Assembly (NCBI GenBank): GCA_037783415.1
Contig: JAZGTN010000179.1
Location: 288,001 to 352,000, forward strand
DNA from: Leptasterias polaris
Lineage: Eukaryota > Echinodermata > Asteroidea > Forcipulatida > Asteriidae
DNA: 64,000 nucleotides
Reading direction: 5' to 3'
Shown: piece after piece, positions 23,801 to 35,800 of the stretch
Numbering within the stretch: position 1 is the stretch's first letter
How the letters are laid out: every line of letters starts with the position of its first letter
Translations under genes and position numbers: made by a program
Notes under the pieces: model-generated
What the model saw: the letters and a program-made list of their open reading frames with translations, nothing else
Told to the model about the DNA's origin: nothing
Database searches by the model: none

Positions 23801-26800
23801 TTTTAGCCAGGATTTGAAAATAGGGTGTCCAAATTTGACTGGATTGAAAAACAGGGCGTCCAAATTGTTGGGGTAAATTTTCAGCAAGCATGTACCACAG
23901 AACCATTATTGCATTTACTGTGTACTCAACGTATGCTTTGGGTCTGGGCCGGTTAAAGGGTTTTAAAAAATGAAATCAGCACCGTACAGCCCTAAGAATC
24001 GTAGTATTTCGCGCAGTGTTATTATTATTTTTAAAGTTTGGGCGGGGTCACGACTTTTTCATATTGATTTCCCCCGTACAAGAGTCGAGTTGCGGTATTC
24101 TATTTCTATAGCCCGCGAATTATAAGAAATACGGAACAATCGTTAACATTTCAATGTACATGTACATGTACTACATCATGTACATTTACAGTGTACCACT
24201 ATTAAAGAGGGATAGTTTGATAGTGAGGGAGGTGAGCATTTAAGAAGTACTGTCCTTCCCAACATTACGGTGTGCAGTGAGCATTCTTTATTAAACCTGC
24301 ATTACCCATACTCATGGTGGGAGGTTCACACATACAAACAGACACGCACGTTTTGACTCATACACTGCGCATGTGCGATGTTCTGCATACATTAATATGC
24401 GCTGAAAGGTTGCCGGCAGCCAGAAAAGAGCGGGAATGACGTGCCTAGACTTGGTTCCAAGTCTGTGCTCCTGGTTTTTAGTCTACCTGCATTGCCTGAA
24501 ATAGCGCCCTCTTGTGGATTAACCTCCGTCTTTAACCTACGAGTTAGAGCGCGTGATAGCCAATCTGCGGGGGGATTTTGTGTGGCTGATGCAGAAAAAT
24601 AACCCTTATCTCAGACTTGAAATCAAGTCTACAACACGTGTGTCTCGAGTGCTGCCGATCTATCACACACAACCCTGGTAGTAGGTACACGACATGTACA
24701 TAATACATACACAACGCTTTTTACGTCGACATACATGTACATATGTATTTTGTAAACTTGTCTGTCTACTGCGTGGCGTTTCACTGCTATAGTTTCTAAA
24801 ACCTTTGCGGTTGTTCAAGCCTTCCCACTAGTCGGGGGCACTGTCTGATGTTAAATTTGATCCCTTTGTCGGTAAACAATGAATGGGCGATCAGTATATT
24901 TAAGATAAATTGGTTGTATCTTGCATAAAAATTACCTTCACTGCAGCTGGCAGGTAGTAATAGTTTTGGATTTGCGTTCGTTTTGCTTACAATTTCAGGT
25001 ATTCGGATGTAATTTTTTTAAAATTATGTACAAAAAACAGGGCGTCTTCAAGGGCGTCCGACAGTTTTTCGGGGCGTCCAAAAATAAAATAGGGCGTCCA
25101 AAAGACGCCCCGACGTATCGCTGGCTAATAGCTTGCCACATAGTAGTTATCACAATGAACTCAATCGAAGTCAGATAAGAGGCACTGGTTGATAAGACGC
25201 AGTGATTTTTTTTTACCTTTGAAAGTCAGAAAAATGTGCCTTATATGCAGGAAATTTTGGTACTCCGAGTCCCATATGGAGTTCTTGGAGGTTTTCAAAG
25301 ACAAGGTACAAGGTACAAAGAATGGGATGACAATAAGAGTCCATTATAGTCATAAGACTTCACTTTGCATCCTGTGCTGTCATGACAGGTTGATGAGAGG
25401 CGTGTGAGAGCACATACACAAATTTGCTTAAAAAGTACATTTTGCTAAACAGTGTATATAGGCTGGTTATTTAGTTTGTGCTGAGTAATTTGTTGTGTTC
25501 TAACCAATTTTTTGAAATGTTGCCCTGGTGTAAAGGTGAGAGTCTATTGTATTTTGTAAAAGGTTTGATTTTTTTTACATTTATCATAAATAAAATCCTC
25601 ATTGATTTTTCTGATTGACAGCAAAAGAAAGCAGATTTCCAGGAGGAGCTTAAGACTTTTAAGAGGTAAAAGTTGTTTCAAATTCTAAAGAGTTGTTGGT
25701 AATATTTCCCTGTCAGATTATTACATGTAGAACGATGCTTAGCAAACCTTTTTCTTTTTAGGAAAAGTTAGGAGGGAACCATTCACAAACAATATATACA
25801 TTACAAGGTATGTTGGCTGGTAACCTTGATAACCTGTTTCAGCTATATGAAAGCATTGTTTTCCATGGTTGAGGAACTTTGTGTGCTTTTATGGAAATTG
25901 GAGCCAGACCACAGGGGTCAAATTTGGGGTAAAATTCCACAAGACTGCAGGGCAGCTCAAAATGTTTACTGGACCACATTCTATCAAGAAAGAATTTTAT
26001 AAACAGTTTAACATGTAAACTGTTTTTATTTGGACAAGCACTCAGAAAAGATTTGTCTTATTTGTCTTATGGGTTAGTATATTTTGATACTCAGTGGTAT
26101 TGTATTTACCCTTGCAGACTCAAAGTCAGCATTTGGACATAATTTCTTTCTGTTTAAAAGATATTTCACGGTGAGGTATTATTATTCAAATGAAAAACAC
26201 AAGACTGCTGGACTTCTCCGGTCATGAGATTACTGGCCCAGGGCTAAAATCACTGGCCTCGAGCCTGCGGTCCAGTGTTAAATTCGAGCCCTGGACCACA
26301 AGGTGATCACCATGAGCTTCAGCCATGTTAACGAGAAGATTGTTTAATTAAATAAACGCAGGTGTATAGGGGCCTAAGTGTTTACAAGTTTTTATACCTG
26401 AGTTTTAAAACTTTGTTTATTTTCTTGTGTCTGTCATCTGTAGCCAGGAGAAAAGTCTCCAGTTGAAACTGAAGGAGGTCAGTTATGCAAAGCAAGATAT
26501 TGAACAGAGGTTGGTCAGTCTGGAATGAAGTTTCAGATTCAGTAACACTACTCCCGCCGCAAATCCATTCAAAGACATTTAGCAGGTTTTGCTTGATTCG
26601 GACAAATCAATAGTGAGGACAAAACACTTTTTAACAAAGATTTGAGAGACATCACTCATGCTATAGATTACAGATTGCATCAGAAAGGTCAGAATGAACA
26701 AAAGTGTTTGTCTTGGTTCAAAGCCATGGGCCTTACATCAAATAAACTATGCTGATCTAATTGGTGCTGGGCATGACGCTAGACATGCTAAATAAGTTTG

Positions 26801-29800
26801 AATTCATAAATTGGTTTTTTGAATCATGGAGGTAGAAAACCTGCTTTTTGGATTTGTTTTGCTCGCAAAACCTATAACAACCAACGTGTATTTTTAAATT
26901 GTCCTAGGCATGACAAATTCTATGATCGTAAAACTAAATCTGATGCGCATCCAACGTGAATGGATGGTTATTGTAGCTGTGTCTGTATATTCATACACTT
27001 GTAAAACCTCTCTATTCAATTCAATTCAATGTAACATTTATTTCCATCTTGAAAAGTACAAAACAAAATGTTTTAAATAAGCAATATTGTGGAGGCACAA
27101 TCCTAATAAGCCAAGGCTTGTAGTGGAGTGCCTTTAGAAGAGAAAGAGTGGTTTTTTTTAATGTTTTTTTTATGAGATATCGCCCAACTCACAAGGCCAC
27201 GGACGGCCACTCAAGGTGAGGGCTACACATAACTGATTTGGGCTATCGACCCAAATCAATTGACACCAGGGGCACGTTGCCTCCTACTCCTGGGGCTGAA
27301 ACAGGGTTACCCCCTTCACAGTCCTTAAGGATGTAGGCATGGGTATCATCCACTAGGAGCCTGTCTGGTAGAGCAGAATGCACTACCTTCCCAACTTTTT
27401 CGAAGCAATTATGGTTAAGGCCTTGCTCAGGGGCACAAGTGTCATGACCGGGTATCGAACCCACACTCTGCTGCTGAAAACACCAGAGCTTAGGTCCGGT
27501 GACCTAGACCGCTCGACCACGACACGCCACGTGTACAATGTATATAGGCGTTCATTAACGTAGAAGGGAGTGTACACAATTACTGGAAGAAGAAAAAACT
27601 TAAGTATTTCAAAAAACCTCATTCCAATGAAAAGCGATAAATACCTTGAAGGTTTACCTCAAATCTGTTGTAATTTTTAGAATGCTTTTTCTATTTATGG
27701 ATTACAACCTGTTATCATTTTCAACTTTTAGAATATGTAAGGATCCAACTCGGATACTGTTCACACAAACTGCTTAAATACTGTAGCAAGTTTGGTTTCT
27801 TTGAATCGCGTTGGTTTTCCCCCCAGTTGGGGTATTCCTGCCCACATCTAAAAATAAAAATATCTTCAAGATCTTCAGTTTCTCACAGGTATCTTCAAGC
27901 CTACTGGTCATAGTGCAAGGCAGTTTTGAGGATACTGTAAGCTTGTTATTTTGTTGTGCCCCACACTTCCCCCAATCCCACCGCTGCCACTAGTGTAAAT
28001 TTGTCAAGTCCCAGACAGCCAGTCAAGACACTGTGTCTGGGTGGGCATTGGATTAATTATGATGGGGTGCTTGTGAGATTGGGGGAAGTGTTGGGCACAA
28101 CAAAATAACAAGCTTACAGTACCTTGGTTTAAGAAAGATATACAAATAATGATTTGATCCAGTTAATGTTTTTTGATATCTTGTCCAAAATGCAAGTCTC
28201 ATAGTTACATGTATGTGTTTAACTCTGTAGGTCCCAGTACAACCAGCAAGTCATTACTCAAGCCTTCCAAGCAGTGTGGCAGGCCCTTAAACAGAAAGAG
28301 CTTGAACTGATGACTCCAGTGAAACGCAGCGGCAAGGAGAAGACCACCCTGTTAGTGGAATGCGAGAAGAGTGTCGGTCAGGTTACTTCAGAATTCAAAA
28401 GTGTAAGTCTGCTCATTGTTTGATGGTGGGTTTCGCGCTGTATGCGCGGTTGATGATGGCTGACTGCCTACGGTCCAGTTTCAACTTTGGGCACTGATCT
28501 GAGACTTTGCAGGGTGGAGATAGGTGTTTGTATAAATTTCATACTCACAGCAGAGTGTGGGTTAGAGTTCCGTTCTTGACACTTCGGATGGGACATAAAG
28601 CCGTTTGTCCCATTTGTTGTGTTGTGTAATGCATGTAAAAGAACCCAGTGCACTTATCAAAAAGAGAAGGGGTTCGCCCCGGTGCTCCTGGTTTGATTGG
28701 CTGCACATTGTGCCACAGCACCTTGTAAACCATTACATGGTGCTATGTAAATGAATAGGTCTCATACTTCAAAACGTAGCTCCACATACCTTGCAGGAAA
28801 ATACTGAATGTTGAAGTGCCTTGAGCGTCACTGAGTGACAGATATGAGCACTATATGAGAAGCCACTAATATTATTGTTACTATTATCATGTCATGAATA
28901 GTGCAGGTTTGTTATTTTACAACAGTAGTATGCTCTAGTCAAAACTGGATGAGATCAAAAGGAACACGAGGCCCATGGGGGGAGGGGGGGAGGCGCAACA
29001 GACCACCCGAAGCCAGTAATTTTAGCATCGGGCAAGTAAACTCATGACTGGACAAGTCTGGCGGTCTTGTGCTTTTTGTTCAGATGTTGACTTTCAGACT
29101 GATAATTGTCTTTCAATTCTTGTACAGTATTGAAGATAACTTACTATAATACAAATGATGTACACCTTCTCTCATTGCTTGTTCAAATTAAAACAGGAAT
29201 GTGGGGGGACAGGAATGCTTTGTCTCACTTTGAGGAATGCTTTGTCTCATTTTGTCTCTTTTTCTGGTCAAGTAAACATTTTGAGCTGCCAGCCCTTCGG
29301 TCTTGTGGATTATCCCCCAGAATTTGAGCCTTGCTCAGATCCTATACACGATGATTGAGGAAAAAGTAACGCTGTGTGCAAACTAACAAGAAAGCAGCCC
29401 CCACAGCAAATGTGAGATGATTCCATGTGCGATTTCCATATTGTGAGTTGATACACAGAAGTCAAGGAAAAAGCTCATAAATGACACAAACAATGAGCAT
29501 TCTTCAATTAGTATCCTGTTTGGCAAATCTTCACAGCCAGGTGATGATACTTGCAAGTAATGAGTTGGGTGTTCACTGAAAGTAGCGAGAAGGTCCGCCT
29601 CGCATTGGAATGGGCAGGAGAGACACTGATGTACCCGCAAGAAGTGACTATACTGTTCTATAAAACACACTGGGCTATCATGGTAGTGCTATTTAAATCA
29701 GTACGGAATCCTCGGATATTTCTGTTTACTTTTCTCAACTTGTTTTTGCCTTCAATGCAGTTATTTAAGGAAGCAGAGAAACTCCTGCAGGGAAACTTGG

Positions 29801-32800
29801 TGGAATTCGCCGAGCAACATGAGCAGACAGCAAAAAAGGTTTGTAATTGTTTTCACAACCACCACAACTCTAAGAGAGATTATACCCATAGTGTTACTGT
29901 AAAACCTTACTAGGTCGGGAGATGTAGCAAGACATTTCCTCTGTACAGATCTAAATCAAGAAAAGTTTATGCATCTTAAAGTAACAGCAGTGAAGATTGC
30001 TTACCTTTGAAGTCATTCTACATACCAGATCAATTTACTATCGACATGAAGACTTTGAGCATTAAAAGGTTAATAGATGGAAATCAATCACCATCGATTC
30101 CAATTTTGTTAATGTTTTATTCCATCAAACTCCCAGCTTCAAGACTTCGAAGTTGGTAGAGTCACCAAGCCGTTCCCGACTCTCGGCCGTCCAGCCCATC
30201 TAGACATTACAAGTCTCCTTCAGAGCATCAAGGATCTATGTCTTCAGTCTGTTGAGGATGAAGGCTTGGCTGATGAGGACATCTCCAAGGGGGAGAAAGA
30301 GATCGGTGAGGAACAATCCTCCCAAGAAGTTCAGAAGGAAAAGATGCCCGAGATGCGGCCACCAAAAGAAGGTAAAAGAAACCGTTTACTTTTCAATTTT
30401 CTTGTCAATTTGAATAGAAATAATGATGATAATTTGCATTTGTTATGCGCTTTTTCATGCCAGTGGTCCCTTCAAAGCGCCTAACAAATACCATTACTTC
30501 TGTTAAATGGGCCCTAAGCATTCCTAAAACCATCTCAACTCCTTTGGGAGTATGCAGCACCAGCAGCCAAATGGGCGTACACATTGCTAATCATTCACAT
30601 TCTCTATATTGCGTGTACCCATTTACTCATTCTCGCTGAATTCTTCATCTGTATTTTTAACCAACAACCCTCTCATGTGAATTGATTTTGATCACGTTTT
30701 CTCGTCTTGACATTTTTTCGATTACAAGGTGACAATCTTCAGGTGTATGTTGAGAGTCGCATGGACACCAAAGGTCATTTCTGGGTCAGCAAGAATCTGA
30801 GTGAGGATGTGGCCAATCTGTATGAGAACCTCAGCTTCAGAATCAGGTCAGTTAATAAAATTAACAGCGCTTCATTATGAAGTTCTTCTCTATGTGCTAT
30901 GCCAGAGCCTGATGTTGGCGACCATATACCTGAAACCAATCAAATCTATAGCCCCACGTTGGATATCCTCCACAGTAGTGCCAGTTTGCCAATACCGACC
31001 CCTCCATGAACCTCAATCTTTGCCGCCCTCTTGCCATGCTTGCTCAGGTTCAATCAATTCCCCCCATCAATGGCCAGTCTTTTCAGTCCATCCTTTAGTC
31101 ATAGTCTTATATTGCACACGTATCTACATGTACCAATAAGGTTATCAAGACGCTTGAACAAACAGAAACATTTTGAGACAAGTTTTGAATTTTTTTTTCA
31201 ATAGACCTTATGCAAATGACGTCATTTGAGTAGGGCGCCCTCACCTAGAGGTCAAAAGGAAGATGTTCATTGGCCAGTCCTGTGCGCCGCGCGTACAAAT
31301 CAGCGCGTTTCCATTGTTTCATCATCAGTTTACCTCTAAGATGGCGGCTTGGTGACGTCAATGCATAAGGTCTATATGAGACCAATTGCACCTTATAAGG
31401 GTTAACAAGAAAAGTCAATTGCTGCTCTATGTGTCTCATTATCTTTGTTCTGTGGTGCAATTTTTTTGAAACTTTGTTTTCGACACACATTGTAAGGTTG
31501 TCTTTTTCATTTCATCTCTTGAAACTTGTTTTGTAATAAGGGTTGATGTATTAACAGGTTTTCTTATCAATCTTCCATGTTTCAGTTTGTCTCTTACATG
31601 TATTTTTTTAACAATGTGTAGTTTTCTATGATGTGTTTAGTTGCTGTTTTTTATCTTCACAATTTTACAAATATTTATCCTTTCCAAGGGCCCATGTAAT
31701 TGAAATAGCACTCCGCACTAATGCTGTCACTTTTGCAAAGAATGCCCGGCTGTCCAAAAGTTACGCGATCACCGCATCATCAACGCGCCAAACTGCACTA
31801 GTATTATATGCACGTAAACATCAAGCTATGCATGCAGGTGTTAATGAAACTGGACACGTTTTTTCTGATATCCAGATACTTGACATCTACTTTTAGCGTT
31901 AGTGTGGAGTGCTATTCTTCTTTGCGCATTCCCCTGGTACATGTATTTTATTGTTGAAGTTCACTGTATGTATAACATTTCCTTTTCAGTATGTTTTCAC
32001 ATTATTATTATTATTTTATTTTTTGTATCATGACTTGGAGGTTGTTGTTTGGATTTTTTTCCCCCAGTTTATTAAGAAAATGTTATTATTATTATCTTTT
32101 GTGGGACAGACAAGACATTCTGCAGAACCCCCTGACCCATGTTGAGATTGAGGAAGGGATGCTTTGCTGCAGTCAGTTTCAGGAGGATCATCGCTGGTAC
32201 CGTGGCAGAGTCGATCAGATCAATAGACAAAAGGTACTCAAGTAATTTGGGAATCATAGAGTTGAAATTGCTTTACTAAAACTACTGGAAAAGTTGATAA
32301 TCCACCTCGATAGTACCGTAATCTTCGGAATATAGGCCGCCCGCGGTATAAGCCGCTATGCCAAGAATTTGTCAAAACAAGATTTAGGCGTCAGTGTATA
32401 AGCCGCCCGGCGTATAAGCCGCAGTAATGACCGCACACACAGGGGGGCGTGCGTGTTTGGCGGTCCTTTGTGGTGATGTACAGTGACTAGCCGACGGCAC
32501 AACAGTCACTGTACATCGCCACAAAGTGCGTCTTGCGTTGCATTAAAGTAAAAATGTACTGAAGTAACATGTATCGATCGTTATTGAAATAATTTATGAG
32601 AATGGTCTGCAGTTAAGTGGGTCTATTTTCTTTTCGTAAATTTTGAATGGTGATATATTTTGGGGTAAATATTGCCGAGATCTCGATATTCGTGAAGTTT
32701 TTTCGAACGCGGAAAAACGGTTTTACCCCGCAGGGAGGAAGTGAGCAATTATAAACAAACAAGACTTGACTGTTTGATAAACTGCTGAGGTAAAATCACT

Positions 32801-35800
32801 GAATTTAATATTCATATTCCATGACAACAGAACGTCTTTACATTTTTATGTGCCTTTTTTCACTAGTTCCGACTCAATTAATTAATGGTTTCTACCTCCA
32901 CGATTGAAGGAACGTTGCGCGTGATCTCTGAAAGCTAGTGCCTCGCTTTTTATTCTTATACACGTGCACGTGACGTTTCATAGTCTTGGTTCGTGACCAC
33001 ACAAATGGAGCGTCTTGGTCGTGGTGTGGTAGCGGTTACAGGAGAGCGGTTAGGTTTTCGTGACTACACGACTGGAGCGTGTTGGAACCGAGACTAGACG
33101 TTTCCTGAACACATGGTGATTTCTCACTAAGGGAATTTCCCTTGCACCCTCGCTCCCACGGCTATATGCCGTTTCTTCATCCCCCGATAATAAAGTATAG
33201 CAAAGAGCAAGCACATCCGCAGGGTCAAGGTGATGAATAATATGGGATGGCAGTGGGATGGTAAGCGGCCTGTGGGAAGTACGTTCGTGCTCTGAAAATT
33301 ATGAAGAAAGACAACCATGGCTAGAACAACTTAACTACTGAATGGCTAACGCTAGTTAGAACGGAGATTTGTAACCATTTATGGAAAACGTTACAACGTT
33401 AATAAACAACACTGCATGGCGATACCACACTGGTCACCTGCTTCTTCACGGCATTAAGTACGGTACACGCAAGCGATCACCAGCGAAAGTCGAAGCAAGC
33501 ATGGTGGACGCAAGTTTGACGACTCCTCGCAGCTCAAAAGATAAGCTGGGATTTTCAACATTTCGTAAAAACTATCACTATATCACACAGGCCATGTTTT
33601 GGTGGGATTTTTTTCGTTTTAGAAAATTGTTTCGTTGCAGAAATATTTTACAAACGATCTTTTTAAAAACAAGTTTTATTGCTCGGTGTATAAGCCGCCC
33701 GGGATATAAGCCGCCGAAATGTTTAAAAGGGCCAAAATCAATATATAAGCCGCGGCCTATATTCCGAAGATTACGGTAAAGCTCAAGAAAGCACAGCTGG
33801 TGATGGTCAACCAAAACGGTAGAACCTACACAAGTTGTAGCGTCGAATAACTCGGTCACTTTTCCCATAGAAAAAAAGGTTGAAAAAAGCTTTTTTTAAA
33901 ACCAATCTGGGCGAACACTTGCTGCATATAATACAACAGTTAATAAGGGTTTTACTGAATACGATCCACACGAGTAAAACTTTCAGACTCGGAGAACTGT
34001 CGGGGTATCTATCAATCCCGAAGAAAAAACTTGGGGATTGGGCAGGCATGATATTCCTCCTACTTTAGTTTGTTTTCCGATTGTTTTGCCCTTGGTAAAA
34101 TCAGAAAAATTGTAATTAAATAGTCTGAAATGTCTATTAAAGCCTACACTGTGCGTAGATGTAGGTCAGCCCTTGTACTCAATCAAATGTTTCTACTTTT
34201 TTTCTGAGGAACATTTATCATGCCTGATTTGATTTCAAATTTCATATGACCTCAGAAATTAGTGAGATTATTACTAAACAGTCTGAAAAAGTTCATAAAA
34301 GCCTAAGCCATAATATGTAGATCAGCCCTTGTACAAACAAATTTCTACTTTTTCCAATGGCCAAATTTAATTCATGTGTTGTGATAATCCTATTTAACAG
34401 GGTGTTGCTCGTATACGATGGCTGGACTACGCTCATGATAATGAAGTTCCATTGTCAGCTATACAACCGCTGAAAGAAGAATTCCAAACTCTTCCATTCC
34501 AGGTAAACTTAATACAGATTGCATTACGAACCATGCAGTCATCAGCCTAATGCTCCTAGACCAATTGGATATCATGTTACTCGGTGTCCCCCCACAAAAA
34601 AAAAACCCCAAAACCCATAACAAACAAACTAAAAATAAAATAAGTGTGTGAAAAGATGTGTTTGATGAAAGAAAATACTAAAACTATCAATTTATAACTC
34701 CCCCACGCCAAAACCACAGGAACTTCCTGGAAAAACTCAAAACTGGGTTTTAATTTCTCATCAAATACATGGGAATGAGAGCTTTCAAACGGCACTTAAT
34801 TGAGGCCTAGTTAAGTATTTCTCCACATGTAGAATGTTTAGGACATCACACCACATTGACGTCACGGCTGATGTCTTTGTTGTCTTCAGTTTGAATGTTA
34901 TGTCACTATTTCCAAGAAGTGCCTGATTGGGGTGTGGGTTTCTGCATGTAAATCCCACTATGGGGCAATTTGTAGTATGTTGGTAGTTTGGCAATTTTCA
35001 TCTTTTTCATTGTTTCATGTAAATTTGATCATTTTTGTACGTTGCTGACATAGAAGGCATGCATAGAAGATGCAGACGATCTCAATCAAATCTCTCAGTA
35101 AAATCTCTACTGGAGTGTGTCACTCTATGCTCTAATTTCTTTCATTTATTATTCAGATGTTTGTGATGTGAAAGAAAAGATGATGAAATAATTGCTTTAT
35201 GTTACAAGAGAGGTACATCATCGTTAAACAACCTCCGCTCCAAATTATCATTTTGATTGCTCTCTCCCTAACTATCAGGCTATGGAGTGCTCCCTCTTTG
35301 AAGCCAGAGAGGAGGATGTCCCCCACCAGGCTCGCTGGGAGTTCTCTGACCACGTTGCTAATGCCTTACTTGACTGCACAGTCCTTAGACTGGTAAGTAG
35401 GCGAGCCTGTTTGTTGCCCATTAATAAAAATGGTTTTATGTTCAGAAGAACTGCATATTCCAGCGTTACCAATCTACGTATTGACCAAATTCAAACTTTG
35501 TCGTAACTCAAGGTAAAGCTTGATTGCATCATTTTTGGAATCAAGATTCCACAGCACACTGTATCTTTATGTGCAATTTTACTATCAAAGTGGCAAACCA
35601 TGGGGACAGAGACTGAACTGTATTTTAAATGGCAGTATTGATGCATGTAGGACTTGAGTTTCCTGTCAATCTCCACTAGATCACAGGGCCCATTTTCATA
35701 GAGCTGCTTAAGCAAAAAATATGGCTGAAGAATTTTCTGCTAAGCAAAAATGGGCATGATACCAGTCACAAATGTCACATGTGACTTTGTGAAACGTCAT

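Noticed and set aside
25762..25807. Exon starting at the acceptor 25760-25761
   Set aside because: In the required phase it meets a TAG after two codons.
33381..33779. 132-codon frame at the right end of the 32314 element
   Set aside because: It runs into the terminal inverted repeat and has no transposase or other motif.
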